From positions 62,001 to 126,000 of the forward strand of contig NZ_JAAIIF010000002.1 of assembly GCF_012932675.1 (NCBI RefSeq): DNA of 64,000 bases. The letters run 5' to 3'. Made by a program: the position numbers and the translations under genes. Shown here piece by piece: positions 27,843 through 36,310 of the stretch. The DNA comes from Bifidobacterium erythrocebi (GTDB lineage: Bacteria > Actinomycetota > Actinomycetes > Actinomycetales > Bifidobacteriaceae). How positions within the stretch are numbered: the stretch's first letter is position 1; every line of letters begins with the position of its first letter. Under the pieces are notes generated by a model. The model was given only the letters and a program-made list of their open reading frames with translations, was not told the DNA's origin and did not search any database.

Positions 27843-28556
27843 CTAGTGTGCGGACGGGCAGGTGCCGGCGAGCGGGCATTCGCCGCAATCGGGCTTGCGC
27901 GCGTGGCAGATGGCGCGGCCATGCAGGATTAGACGATGGCTCAGATCGGTCCACTGCTCCGGAGGGAAGCAGGCGGTGATCTCCCGTTCGATGGCCACCG
28001 GATTGGGATTCGCGCGCCGCCAGTCGCTGCGCCAGCGCAGTCGCCCGGTCACGCGCATCACATGGGTGTCCACCGGAAAGCCCGGAATATGGAACGCATT
28101 GCCCAGCACCACATTCGCCGTTTTCCTACCCACTCCCGGCAGGCTGGTCAGCTCGTCCATAGTGCGCGGCACCTCGCCGCCGAAACGGGTATCCAGCTCC
28201 TGTGCCAATCCCAGCAGATGCTTCGCCTTCGCATGGTAGAAGCCAAGCGGGCGTATGATGCGCTCCACATCCTCCGGGTTCGCGGCGGCCAGATCACGGC
28301 AGTCCGGGTAGGTTGCGAACAGTTCGGGGGTGACGGTATTGACACGCCTGTCGGTGGTCTGAGCGCTCAGCACGGTTGCGATAAGCAGCTGCAGCGGTGT
28401 CTCGAAATGCAGCGCGCATTCGGGCTTGGGGTAGAGGTCGCGCAGAATCGCATACTCGGCATGCATGCGTTCCAGACGAGCCTTGCGGGATTCCCGCCCC
28501 CTGCCGGCTGCGGGTGTGGCTGCAGCCGCGGATGATGGCGTGATTGCGGATGGCAT
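27843..28556 (-). CDS. nth: endonuclease III (base-excision DNA glycosylase/AP lyase)
   Basis: A 237-residue enzyme that removes oxidised pyrimidines. The helix-hairpin-helix is LPGVGRKTA (139-147), with catalytic K145. The catalytic Asp is D163 (PVDTHV). The 4Fe-4S ligands are C217, C224, C227 and C233 with the classic C-x6-C-x2-C-x5-C spacing. The first 30 residues are an Ala/Pro-rich extension. The start at 28556 lies 16 bp after the stop of the GlnR-like gene, so the two may be cotranscribed. ATG at residue 31 is a possible alternative start. Confidence 0.95.
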   Translation of the reverse strand: MPSAITPSSAAAATPAAGRGRESRKARLERMHAEYAILRDLYPKPECALHFETPLQLLIATVLSAQTTDRRVNTVTPELFATYPDCRDLAAANPEDVERIIRPLGFYHAKAKHLLGLAQELDTRFGGEVPRTMDELTSLPGVGRKTANVVLGNAFHIPGFPVDTHVMRVTGRLRWRSDWRRANPNPVAIEREITACFPPEQWTDLSHRLILHGRAICHARKPDCGECPLAGTCPSAH

Positions 28557-28572
28557 GGCTGCCACGATCCGA

Positions 28573-29322
28573 CTACTTATCGGCCGGAAGCGCCGCGGAC
28601 TTCGCCGCCGACTCCTCGGAATCCTCATCCGGCGGGTCGAAACGGTACCCCACGTTACGCACCGTGCCGATCAGATGCTCGTATTCGCCACCCAGCTTGG
28701 CGCGCAGACGACGAATATGCACATCGACGGTTCTGGTGCCGCCGTAATAGTCGTAGCCCCACACCTCCTGCAGCAACTGCGCGCGGGTGAACACGCGGCC
28801 GGGATGCTGCACCAGGTACTTCAACAGTTCGAATTCCTTATATGCCAGGTCGATCGGATGGCCGTGCAGCGATGCGGTATAGCCGTTCGTATCCACCACA
28901 AGATCGCCGGAACGGATCTGGCCGTCGGCAGCGGCGGTGTTCCCCTCCATGGCGGGCAGTGCGTTCGCCGGCGCATTGCCGCGTTCGGACACGAGCCGCA
29001 ATCGGCCTTCGACCTCGGCCGGTGAAGCGGTTGAAACCACCACATCCGCGATGCCCCATTGCGAGTTGACCACGGTGAACCCGCCTTCGGTGAGCACCAG
29101 CACGATCGGTGTGGATAGTCCGGAAGCGTGAATCAGATTGCAAAGCGTCTTGGCAGTGGCCAGGTCGTCGCGTGCGTCAAGAAAAAGAATCGTGCTTTCA
29201 GGCATCTTCACCAGACTGGCGGCATCCATCGGAAGAACACGGATGCGATGGGAGAGCAGCGCAAGTGAAGGCAGCACGGAAGCGGGGTTGCTGGCGGACG
29301 TCATAAGCGTCAGGTCAGTCAC
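28573..29322 (-). CDS. GlnR-like OmpR/PhoB-family orphan response regulator
   Basis: A 249-residue DNA-binding regulator. The N-terminus (about 1-110) is a receiver-like domain with the VLPSLALLSHRIRVLPMDAA and ILFLDARDDLATAKTLCNLI segments typical of actinobacterial GlnR. The C-terminus (about 140-230) is a winged-helix domain: DLAYKEFELLKYLVQHPGRV, LLQEVWGYDYYGGTRTVDVH and RRLRAKLG. GlnR proteins act without a partner kinase and control nitrogen genes. No kinase is next to this one. It starts at GTG 29322 after GGGGG. The acidic C-terminal tail is variable. Confidence 0.85.
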   Translation of the reverse strand: MTDLTLMTSASNPASVLPSLALLSHRIRVLPMDAASLVKMPESTILFLDARDDLATAKTLCNLIHASGLSTPIVLVLTEGGFTVVNSQWGIADVVVSTASPAEVEGRLRLVSERGNAPANALPAMEGNTAAADGQIRSGDLVVDTNGYTASLHGHPIDLAYKEFELLKYLVQHPGRVFTRAQLLQEVWGYDYYGGTRTVDVHIRRLRAKLGGEYEHLIGTVRNVGYRFDPPDEDSEESAAKSAALPADK

Positions 29323-29495
29323 GTCAAACCCCCTGTTTCTGGTTGCTTATCGATTTGTGGATATTTTACGCGCATATCGTGGACACGCCGGATACGCACT
29401 ACCCTCCAGAATGCACCCCATTTGTTTAGAGCGTGTAAGGCGTGTGGGGGATTGAGTAGGATGAGTGGGGAACTGAATAAGAATCAGGAGTTGAC

Positions 29496-30239
29496 ATGAG
29501 CGAAAGCATGGAAAAACGTGGCGCCAAGTGCGCGCGAATGTTGGGCGTGCAGGCTTTGGCATATGCGGTGTTCGTCGTGGTGGCGCTGGCGTTTTCCGCC
29601 ATGCAGGGGCCATCGGGCACGACGGGTGCGGCGGGCATTGCCGTAGTGGCAGTGGCGGTGCTGGCCGTGTTCCACGTGTGCTGGCCGTTCCGCGCCGGAA
29701 TCGCGGACCGTATTATCGGAGCCGTCGCAGGCGTGCTGTCGCTGGCATGCGTGGCCACCGCGCTCGGCTCGAAGATCGTTCCCGCCAGCGACGCGATCAT
29801 GGGCAATGAGCTGACCCGCAGCACCTACCCGATGATGCGCTGGGCGGCCGCCGTCGCAGGACTGCTGGTGGTGCTTACCGTCGTGGCGTTCGGTCGTCAG
29901 ATGGCCCGCGAGAACAGGTCTCACCTCATCCGCGCGCTGTCGCATTGCGTGACCGGCGGAGCCGCGTCGATCTCGCTGGCCGGTTGGGTGTTCCTGCCGT
30001 ACGTGGTGGCGGCCGGGCATCATGCCGGCGGTTCGCTGGGCATGCCGGGTTATGTTGCGTTGATCGCCGTGATGGTCGTGGTGGCGCTGCTGCTTGCCTA
30101 TGCATCCGTGTTCTGGCTGAAGGAACTTGACCCCGCGGACGATGCGCGCGCACCGTGGGTCGGCGTGGCCATGCTGCCGGTCATGCTGTTCGGGTTGATG
30201 GTGTTCGCGGCCGCGCTGCTGGTCCAGATCGTCGGCTGA
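29496..30239 (+). CDS. seven-helix membrane protein of unknown function
   Basis: A 247-residue, strongly hydrophobic protein with about seven transmembrane segments (around residues 12-32, 42-62, 70-92, 110-128, 148-170, 180-202, 220-245). No catalytic motif is visible and I do not recognise a named family. Neighbours are the divergent GlnR-like gene and the convergent mntP gene, and it seems monocistronic. The ATG at 29496 follows AGGAGTTGAC, a good ribosome binding site. Confidence 0.75.
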   Translation: MSESMEKRGAKCARMLGVQALAYAVFVVVALAFSAMQGPSGTTGAAGIAVVAVAVLAVFHVCWPFRAGIADRIIGAVAGVLSLACVATALGSKIVPASDAIMGNELTRSTYPMMRWAAAVAGLLVVLTVVAFGRQMARENRSHLIRALSHCVTGGAASISLAGWVFLPYVVAAGHHAGGSLGMPGYVALIAVMVVVALLLAYASVFWLKELDPADDARAPWVGVAMLPVMLFGLMVFAAALLVQIVG

Positions 30240-30281
30240 GCTGCGAGACATACCGATACATACTGATACGTACTGAAAAAA

Positions 30282-30318
30282 CGTTGAGGCCTGCGGAGAG
30301 AATCCGCAGGCCTCAACG
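30282..30318 (-). terminator. terminator of mntP (bidirectional stem)
   Basis: A perfect 16-bp stem (CGTTGAGGCCTGCGGA / TCCGCAGGCCTCAACG) with a 5-nt loop, followed on the minus strand by TTTTTT. Confidence 0.92.
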
Positions 30319-30361
30319 TGTATGTGGCGTCTCGTGCCGTTCGCCAATGCGTTTACATGCT

Positions 30362-30931
30362 TTACATGCCGAGAAGACTCAGATGCTCAAGCAGCACCTT
30401 CACGCCGATAAGAATCAGCACGAAACCGCCGACGATCTGCGCCGGCTTCTGCCAATGCGAACCGAACAGCCGGCCGATGCACAATCCGGCCACCGCGAAC
30501 AGACCGGTCGTCACGCCGATAATGGCGACCGACAGCCAGATATTAAGATTCATGAACGCGAAACTCACGCCAACGGCGAACGCGTCGATGCTGCACGCGA
30601 ACGCGATCGGCAGCATGTGCCGCCAATCGAACTCCGGCGTCTCCTTGGCGTTCTCCTCGTCCTCCTCGAACGCCTCGCGGATCATATTGCCGCCGATCAG
30701 CGCCAGCAAACCGAAGATGATCCAATGATCCACGGCCGTCACGTACTTGCTGAACGTGGACGTCGCAAAATAGCCGATTATCGGGAACAATGCCTGGAAG
30801 CCGCCGAACCACAGCGCGGTCTTCAACGCGTCGCGCTTACGCAGGCGCTTGACGGTCAGGCCTTTGCCGATGGAAACGGCGAACGCGTCCATGGACACGG
30901 AAATAGCAATGAGAAATGTCTGCAACAACAT
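30362..30931 (-). CDS. mntP: manganese efflux pump MntP
   Basis: A 189-residue six-helix exporter of Mn2+ across the inner membrane. Both half-repeats carry the metal-coordinating motif: SMDAFAVSIGKG near residue 13 and SIDAFAVGVSF near residue 115. The length matches the family. A cytoplasmic loop rich in acidic residues (EAFEEDEENAKETPEFD) lies between. No Shine-Dalgarno precedes ATG 30931. A long structured leader is upstream, so expression may be controlled post-transcriptionally. Confidence 0.95.
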   Translation of the reverse strand: MLLQTFLIAISVSMDAFAVSIGKGLTVKRLRKRDALKTALWFGGFQALFPIIGYFATSTFSKYVTAVDHWIIFGLLALIGGNMIREAFEEDEENAKETPEFDWRHMLPIAFACSIDAFAVGVSFAFMNLNIWLSVAIIGVTTGLFAVAGLCIGRLFGSHWQKPAQIVGGFVLILIGVKVLLEHLSLLGM

Positions 30932-31099
30932 AGGTAAGTGAAAGGTTCATCCCGCCGGACTCCCCACGGGATGGGCCTCGACGGGGGCGACCCGCCTACG
31001 CCTAGGGGCACCGACACAGAACTGCCGCGCCCACAGGCGGGCTTTGAATTCCCAAGCGAATACTGTTCGCATGCCGAAAAATTACAAGAGACCACTATA
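30932..31099 (-). promoter_or_regulatory. structured mntP leader
   Basis: Read on the minus strand, about 165 nt of GC-rich sequence separate a possible -10 (TATAGT, 31094-31099) from the mntP ATG. Stems include AGCCCGCCT with AGGCGGG, and CATCCCG with CGGGATG around TGGGGAGTCC. MntP genes are often preceded by a Mn-sensing riboswitch. I cannot align this to that core, so the leader is reported only as structured. Confidence 0.45.
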
Positions 31100-31198
31100 A
31101 CATGGCATGGGGAAATCGCACGGCTGCATTTCCCTCCCTCGTCAGGCCTCCCCGAATCTCCCACTGCGACCCGAATCTCCCACCACGGCCCGAATCTC

Positions 31199-31731
31199 CC
31201 ACTGGCTGGATGTTTTCGATCGCTGAGTGACTTCTGAGTGTCCCCTTTTCCCACTGGCTGGATGTTTTGGGCGTCTGGGTGCCCCTTGATCGTCCCTTTC
31301 TCCCATTGGCTGGATGTTTTTGGTCGCTGGGCGGCCCCTTGGTGTCTATATTTCCCATTGGCTGGGGGATTTTGTCTGCTGAGTGGCTTGTGAGCGGGCA
31401 TTTTTCCCAGTCAGTGGAGGTTTTAGGCGTTTGGGGATGGCCTAGGCGTCCGTTTTCCCCATTGGCTGGGTGTTTTTGGCGCGTGGGAAGGTGTTGAGCG
31501 TCCTTTTTCTTCCAGCCGGTGGGTGATTATGGCCGCTGAGGAGATTATGGGCGGTGGATTCGTCCAGTCGGTGGGTGTTTTTGCCCGCTGAGAGGTGAAT
31601 GAGTGGTGGATTCGTCCAGCCAGTGGGTGATTTGGGCCGCTGGGTGGTGTGTGAGCGGGAAATTCCTCCAGCCAGTGGAGCATTTGGGCGTGGGGATGGC
31701 TTGTGAGAGTCCGTATTTATCCAGTCGGTGG
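31199..31731. repeat. array C: eleven CCA-N5-TGG sites with 52-bp period
   Basis: Cores start at 31199, 31251, 31303, 31355, 31407, 31459, 31512, 31564, 31616, 31668 and 31721. Eight intervals are exactly 52 bp and two are 53 bp. All have CCA and TGG intact. The first four and sixth units read with a T-rich right flank; the others are inverted. The array fills the gap between mntP and ppa. Confidence 0.95.
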
Positions 31732-31992
31732 GGGAATTCGGACGTGGAGTAGGGGAATTCGGATGTGGAGTGGGGAAATTCAGGCGGAGATGGGGGATTT
31801 GGGCGGAGATAGGGGGACTAGGGCAGAGATGGGTGTGGGTGTGGATTGGGGAATTCGGACGCAGGCAGGGATTTTGGATGCTGAGGGGATGGGGGGGGCT
31901 GGGTGCAGATACAGGAATTAGGGCGTGGATTGGGGAATAAGGAGAGGGAATTCGGGCGCAGAGCGGGGGAATCCGGGCGCTGATCGGGGAAA
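31732..31992. repeat. degenerate short tandem repeats after array C
   Basis: About 260 bp of purine-rich repeats around GGGGAATTCGGACGTGGAGT and GGGGATTTGGGCGGAGAT, spaced roughly 17-25 bp. They adjoin array C at its last core and end at the ppa terminator. Confidence 0.7.
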
Positions 31993-31995
31993 AGG

Positions 31996-32023
31996 AAAGC
32001 CCACTGCCGAAACAGTGGGCTTT
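31996..32023 (-). terminator. terminator of ppa
   Basis: AAAGCCCACTG / CAGTGGGCTTT, 11-bp stem with 6-nt loop. A T-rich tract follows on the minus strand. Confidence 0.88.
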
Positions 32024-32043
32024 GCAATAGAACAGAGAAGAAC

Positions 32044-32538
32044 TCACTTCTCGCTTTCGGCGAGGCGCTTGCGGGCCGCGACGATTTCCTCTTCGGCCTT
32101 GGCGGCACCGGTCCAATAGTCACCCGGCAGGACTTCCTTGCCCGGCTCCAGAGCCTTGTACTGCTCGAAGAAGTGCTTGATTTCGGCCTTGTGGTACTCG
32201 GACACGTCGTCGACGTCCTTGATATCGTCGAAGCGGACGTCGGCCGGCACGCACAGCACCTTGTCGTCTCCACCGGCCTCGTCGACCATGTGGTACAGGC
32301 CAACGGCGCGGCACTCGACCACGCAGCCCGGGAACACGGAGTTCGGGATCATGACCAGGGCGTCGAGCGGATCGCCGTCCTCGCCCAGGGTGCCGTCGAT
32401 GTAGCCGTAGTCATCCGGGTAGCCCATAGCGGTGAACAGGGTGCGGTCCAGGAACACGCGACCGGTCTCGTGGTCCACTTCGTACTTGTTCTTGGAGCCA
32501 CGCGGGATCTCCACCACGACGTTGAAGGTTTCTGCCAT
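32044..32538 (-). CDS. ppa: inorganic pyrophosphatase
   Basis: A 164-residue soluble family I enzyme that hydrolyses PPi to two phosphates, driving biosynthesis. The signature DGDPLDALV is present, preceded by DYGYIDGTLGE. The substrate-contacting residues EIPRGSKNKYE and DRTLFTAMGYPDDYGY are conserved. Start ATG 32538 follows AAGGAG with a 6-nt spacer. It is monocistronic, with its own terminator. Confidence 0.97.
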   Translation of the reverse strand: MAETFNVVVEIPRGSKNKYEVDHETGRVFLDRTLFTAMGYPDDYGYIDGTLGEDGDPLDALVMIPNSVFPGCVVECRAVGLYHMVDEAGGDDKVLCVPADVRFDDIKDVDDVSEYHKAEIKHFFEQYKALEPGKEVLPGDYWTGAAKAEEEIVAARKRLAESEK

Positions 32539-32633
32539 TGTTTTCTCCTTGATCGATAAGACCAGCAGTAATTCGTTACCTACGATACCCGCTTTTGCGT
32601 CTTGCCGACGCTGTATGCCGCATCGTAAGCGAT

Positions 32634-33797
32634 TCACGTTTGCCGCAGCAGCCACTCCGCTGCCGAATGCGCCACCGCGCCTTTGGCCTGGAATCCTTGT
32701 TCGATGCGGAGCACGACATGCCGTTGCTGTTCGGGGATGCCCAAAAACTCGCCTACAGTGCTGAGATGGCGTGCGAAATTGTCTTTATAGGTTTGTCCCG
32801 ATTTGATCTCAATCAACATGGGAGCGCTCGCATTGGTGAAGTCCAGCAAGTCGACTTCGATTTTGCTGTCGTCCCGGTAAAAGAAGAGCTTGGGCTCCTC
32901 GCCGTTGTCGATATGGTTCTTCAGGGTTTCGGCGACGATGAGATTTTCGAAGATTGCGCCGAGATGCGGGCTGAAAAGCAGTTGCTGCCGATTCGTTATT
33001 CCTAGGAGATAGCAGAGCAGGCCTGTATCATGAAAGTACATTTTTGGTGTTTTGATGAGTCTTTTGCCTTCATTGGAGAAATAAGGCGCGAGCTGGAACG
33101 TGATATAGCTCGAATTCAACATTGACAACCATGTTTTTGCGGTTTGCGCATTGATATCGGCGTCTTTTGCAAGTTTGGCGTAGTTCATCAGATTACCGGA
33201 GTTGAGCGCGCACAGACGCAGGAATTTTTGGAAAGATGTGAGATTGCGTACGTCGAGATAATCCGCGACGTCGCGTTCCACGTATGTGCTGACGTAATTC
33301 GAGAAAAACACGTCTGTGGGCATATGGGTTTCGAACAATCTTGGATATCCGCCGGATATCATGAAATCATCGGCGGAAAGATTCGTCTGTGCGATACGCG
33401 CTTCCTGGAATGAGAAAGGGAGCAGTTCCACGAGTCCGACACGTCCGGCGAGCGATTGCGTGATGTTCTTGAGCAGTCTGAAGTTCTGGGAGCCGGAAAG
33501 CACGTATTGGCCAGTGCTGGATCGTTCGTCGGAAGCGACTTGGATCATGGAAAACAGGTCAGGGGCATATTGGACTTCGTCGATGATGAGGTGCTCATTG
33601 CGATTGTTGATGAAACCGACGGGATCGTCTAAGGCCTCTTTACGGGTCTGTGGATTTTCAAGGTTGACGTACTGATAGTCCGGAAATACTGATTTGACGA
33701 TGGTTGATTTTCCGCTTTGCCGAGGTCCTGTGACCGACACCACGGGAAACCATCGTGCCATTTGTGCGATTCTCTCGCCGAGAAGACGTGGGACCAT
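32634..33797 (-). CDS. AAA ATPase with DUF4143 domain
   Basis: A 387-residue protein. Walker A is GPRQSGKST (24-32), Walker B is HLIIDEVQY. A DUF4143 region (about 190-380) follows, with a PD-(D/E)XK-like motif KIEVDLLDF...LIEIKSG. Proteins of this class are widespread and often borne by mobile regions. Their role is not settled. I start at ATG 33797 because GGAG lies 9 nt upstream; the open frame extends further. Base composition is lower in GC than neighbouring core genes. Four 23-bp repeats lie just upstream. Confidence 0.87.
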   Translation of the reverse strand: MVPRLLGERIAQMARWFPVVSVTGPRQSGKSTIVKSVFPDYQYVNLENPQTRKEALDDPVGFINNRNEHLIIDEVQYAPDLFSMIQVASDERSSTGQYVLSGSQNFRLLKNITQSLAGRVGLVELLPFSFQEARIAQTNLSADDFMISGGYPRLFETHMPTDVFFSNYVSTYVERDVADYLDVRNLTSFQKFLRLCALNSGNLMNYAKLAKDADINAQTAKTWLSMLNSSYITFQLAPYFSNEGKRLIKTPKMYFHDTGLLCYLLGITNRQQLLFSPHLGAIFENLIVAETLKNHIDNGEEPKLFFYRDDSKIEVDLLDFTNASAPMLIEIKSGQTYKDNFARHLSTVGEFLGIPEQQRHVVLRIEQGFQAKGAVAHSAAEWLLRQT

Positions 33798-33873
33798 TCG
33801 TTTTTTCTCCAATATGTATTGAGTCGGGCTTGCGATCATGGTGCGAGCGGGGTGTGATGGACATGTTGCAATT

Positions 33874-33965
33874 ACCATAATCTTACAATAAGAAAAACCA
33901 TAATCTTATGGTAGAAAACTCCATAATCATACAATAGGAAACTCCGTAATACCACAATAATGAAA
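33874..33965. repeat. four AT-rich 23-bp tandem repeats upstream of the DUF4143 gene
   Basis: Units begin at 33874, 33897, 33921 and 33944. Each starts (A)CCATAATC or CCGTAAT and ends near GAAAAC. They lie 77 bp upstream of the DUF4143 start and could be operator sites. The remaining 34 kb-side spacer to 34105 shows no gene. Confidence 0.82.
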
Positions 33966-34105
33966 ACGTTGAAACTGATCCTGAGTGATTACGCGAGCGA
34001 TCGTAGTCATTGCGGTATCACGGTATAGGTATATGTAAGACCGTCCTGTGGGTATTCCGCCATCGTTGGGCGGCATATAGTGTGTCGTTGGTTGGATGGT
34101 GGTAC

Positions 34106-35461
34106 TCATTCCATCCGAATTCGCATTCGTCCTGTTGAATGGCGGCCATCGGTGTGGTCGGTGTCAAACAAAGGCACGGCGGCTTCCAGTGTCCACTGGT
34201 CGTCGGAAGCGGAAATGGATAATTCGCCGCCTAGAGCCGCGAGCCGTGTTTGATATGAACGTATGCCTGTGCCGCCATGAAGCGATGGGTTCATATCGGT
34301 TGACGATTCGTCCGGCATCTCCGGGGCATTCGACGGGGCGTCCGATGATATCGGTGAAATGTTTGACGGGATGTTCTGCCAATAATCCGGGCGGGGCGAA
34401 TCGCAGACGCCGATATGCAAGGTGATGCCGTCGCTCCTTGCGGTAAGGACATACCCTTTTGCAGGGTCGGCGTATTTGAGCAGGTTGCCGAATATCTCCC
34501 GAATCAAGCCTTCTACAAGCGTAGCTGTGGTTCTGGGCATTGCCGCGGTCCCCATATCCGGCGCGGCAATGATGCCGCTGATGCCGATATGATCGAGTTT
34601 CTTTTGCCCTTGCTCGAGCAACGTCGCGATATCGATTGTTGTCTTGTCGGCATTGCTGCTGGCCAGGTCCATACTGCCGGCGATATGTGTTTCGTGGGAT
34701 TCGGTATCCGCCGATTGCAAAGTCGTGATGGCTGTGCGTGTGTATTGCAATGCCTCGGTGATGCTCTGCCGTATTTCGGCCAACGAATCGGTATGGTTTC
34801 CCGCGTCCGCTGGGTGTTCCTGTACCGTTTCCAAAGCATCGATTTGACGCAATGCGTATGCAAGGTCATTGCAGACGACATCATGCAGTTTGCCGGCGAT
34901 CATTTCCTGACGCCGATGCATTCCGAGCTGCGAAACGGCATGGTTCCGGTCTTGGTATAGTCGAAGCACGAATCCGCCGCAAGAAGTCGCAAGGAACACT
35001 AGACTCATAAACACGGTGTCTTCCAACGAGGAAACCCTGATGAAGAACAGTATCAGGGCGGAAGCCAAGCATGTGCCCAAAGCCAGACGGAACCGCAGAT
35101 ATCCGAGAGTGGCGGCTGCGGCTAATACTGCGAAAACATAGGTGTACGGCAAATTCCACGGTACGTAGCGTTCTGCCGTCCACAGAAGAAGCATGGCCGC
35201 TGAAGAGGCTTGCGGATACAGACGGAAAAATACCAGCGTGCCGATATCGCAGCAGATGGAAAAACCGATATAAGGAGAATTCCACTGGAATCCAAAGCTG
35301 GGAAGTGCAATATTCGCGATGTAGAGAAGGCCGCAAGCAAGTGCGATACAGGTAAGTGTCTTGTCAAATGCGGATCGCGTATTTTCATTGTGATGACCGC
35401 GATTACCTGAATGATGCGCAATAACGTCGAGGCGTGGTAGTGATTGTGGCAGGCGCGTCAT
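34106..35461 (-). CDS. NarL-type sensor histidine kinase (bacteriocin module 1)
   Basis: A 451-residue kinase. Five or six membrane helices occupy residues 33-170. The phosphoacceptor H193 is in KLHDVVCNDL. The ATP-binding domain carries an N-box-like REIFGNLLKYA, but the first glycine box is replaced by CDSPRPD and only GGTGIRSY is clear. It may therefore be an atypical ATPase. The ATG overlaps the regulator stop (ATGA), so the pair is translationally coupled. The input signal is unknown; given the bacteriocin genes, a peptide or membrane-stress signal is a guess. Confidence 0.88.
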   Translation of the reverse strand: MTRLPQSLPRLDVIAHHSGNRGHHNENTRSAFDKTLTCIALACGLLYIANIALPSFGFQWNSPYIGFSICCDIGTLVFFRLYPQASSAAMLLLWTAERYVPWNLPYTYVFAVLAAAATLGYLRFRLALGTCLASALILFFIRVSSLEDTVFMSLVFLATSCGGFVLRLYQDRNHAVSQLGMHRRQEMIAGKLHDVVCNDLAYALRQIDALETVQEHPADAGNHTDSLAEIRQSITEALQYTRTAITTLQSADTESHETHIAGSMDLASSNADKTTIDIATLLEQGQKKLDHIGISGIIAAPDMGTAAMPRTTATLVEGLIREIFGNLLKYADPAKGYVLTARSDGITLHIGVCDSPRPDYWQNIPSNISPISSDAPSNAPEMPDESSTDMNPSLHGGTGIRSYQTRLAALGGELSISASDDQWTLEAAVPLFDTDHTDGRHSTGRMRIRME

Positions 35462-36114
35462 AATAGATCGTATTTTTTGCACTCTTTGATGGCCTCCAAA
35501 CGATTTTTCACGCCGAGTTTTTGTGAGATTCTATGCATATACGTGAATACGGTATTGGTGGTGACTCCGAGTTCCGAAGCGATTTCGGTAGTGCTGGCAT
35601 CATGCGCATAGCGGCGAAGTACTTGCAGCTCACGTGTGCTGAGTTGCTGAAGTGAGGGTTGGTTCTGGGCTTGCTGCGCCAGCTTGTCGTGCGCCTGTGC
35701 GGCGGTCATGAACACAGTCGGATCGGAACTTTCGCCTTTGGCTACAACAGGCAGCAGTTTTTTCAAATCAGCGGCAAGACACTCCTTTGCGACAAGAGCC
35801 TGCGCGCCGGCCTGCGCCAGATCGTCGATATATTGCTTGGAATCGTATGCTGTGACGCCGATTATGCCAATGGAGGATGTATATTTTCGTATCTGCGTGC
35901 ATACGGATGGCCCTGATGCGTCGTTCAATGCCATGTCGAGAATGAGAACATCGGGCTTATGCATTCCGTATAAACAACGGTGAAGCGCTTCCGCGGCGGA
36001 TGACGTCTGCCAGATGACATGGATTGATGGTGCACTGTTCTCAATCCATTGAGCAAGGGACCTCGCACTCCAAGGATCATTATCCAAAACAGCGACTGTA
36101 ATAGGTGCACTCAC
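35458..36114 (-). CDS. LuxR/NarL-family response regulator (bacteriocin module 1)
   Basis: A 218-residue regulator. The receiver has the acidic pocket LDNDPW and phosphoacceptor D60 (LILDMALND). The C-terminal LuxR helix-turn-helix (about 152-215) has LSTRELQVLRRYAHDASTTE and VTTNTVFTYMHRISQKLGV. It starts at GTG 36114, with TATATT (minus strand, 36122-36127) 7 nt before, so the mRNA may be leaderless. It is divergent from the bacteriocin gene and likely controls it. Confidence 0.92.
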   Translation of the reverse strand: MSAPITVAVLDNDPWSARSLAQWIENSAPSIHVIWQTSSAAEALHRCLYGMHKPDVLILDMALNDASGPSVCTQIRKYTSSIGIIGVTAYDSKQYIDDLAQAGAQALVAKECLAADLKKLLPVVAKGESSDPTVFMTAAQAHDKLAQQAQNQPSLQQLSTRELQVLRRYAHDASTTEIASELGVTTNTVFTYMHRISQKLGVKNRLEAIKECKKYDLL

Positions 36115-36121
36115 ATTAGTG

Positions 36122-36127
36122 AATATA
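36122..36127 (-). promoter_or_regulatory. -10-like hexamer, leaderless regulator start
   Basis: TATATT on the minus strand, 7 nt before GTG 36114. No Shine-Dalgarno. Confidence 0.45.
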
Positions 36128-36213
36128 CCCTGCCATGCTTCCGCGGCGAATTGTGCTGTTTTTCTATAAGCAAGATGCGTCTGCGGGGCGTGCGTTCTTC
36201 GATCTTCTACGGG

Positions 36214-36230
36214 GTCAAGTTTTTCTTGAC
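36214..36230. promoter_or_regulatory. palindrome in the bacteriocin promoter region
   Basis: GTCAAG TTTTT CTTGAC, a perfect 6-bp dyad 80 bp upstream of the bacteriocin ATG. TTGACA (36226-36231) overlaps its right arm and could be a -35 element. A candidate binding site for the divergent response regulator. Confidence 0.55.
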
Positions 36231-36310
36231 AACCATTTCATTTGACGTTCATCGGAGCATATGTTGAACAGTACCTTCTCTGATGAGGGGGAGGGCGAAT
36301 GGAGGAAATC

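Noticed and set aside
30932..31099. yybP-ykoY Mn2+ riboswitch
   Set aside because: Fragments such as GGGGAGT and ACCTTTC are present but only about 15 nt apart, so the conserved arrangement is not met.
31095..32116. Repeat-rich minus-strand open frames as protein genes
   Set aside because: The 52-bp period shifts the frame at each unit, and the predicted chains are low-complexity with no start signal.
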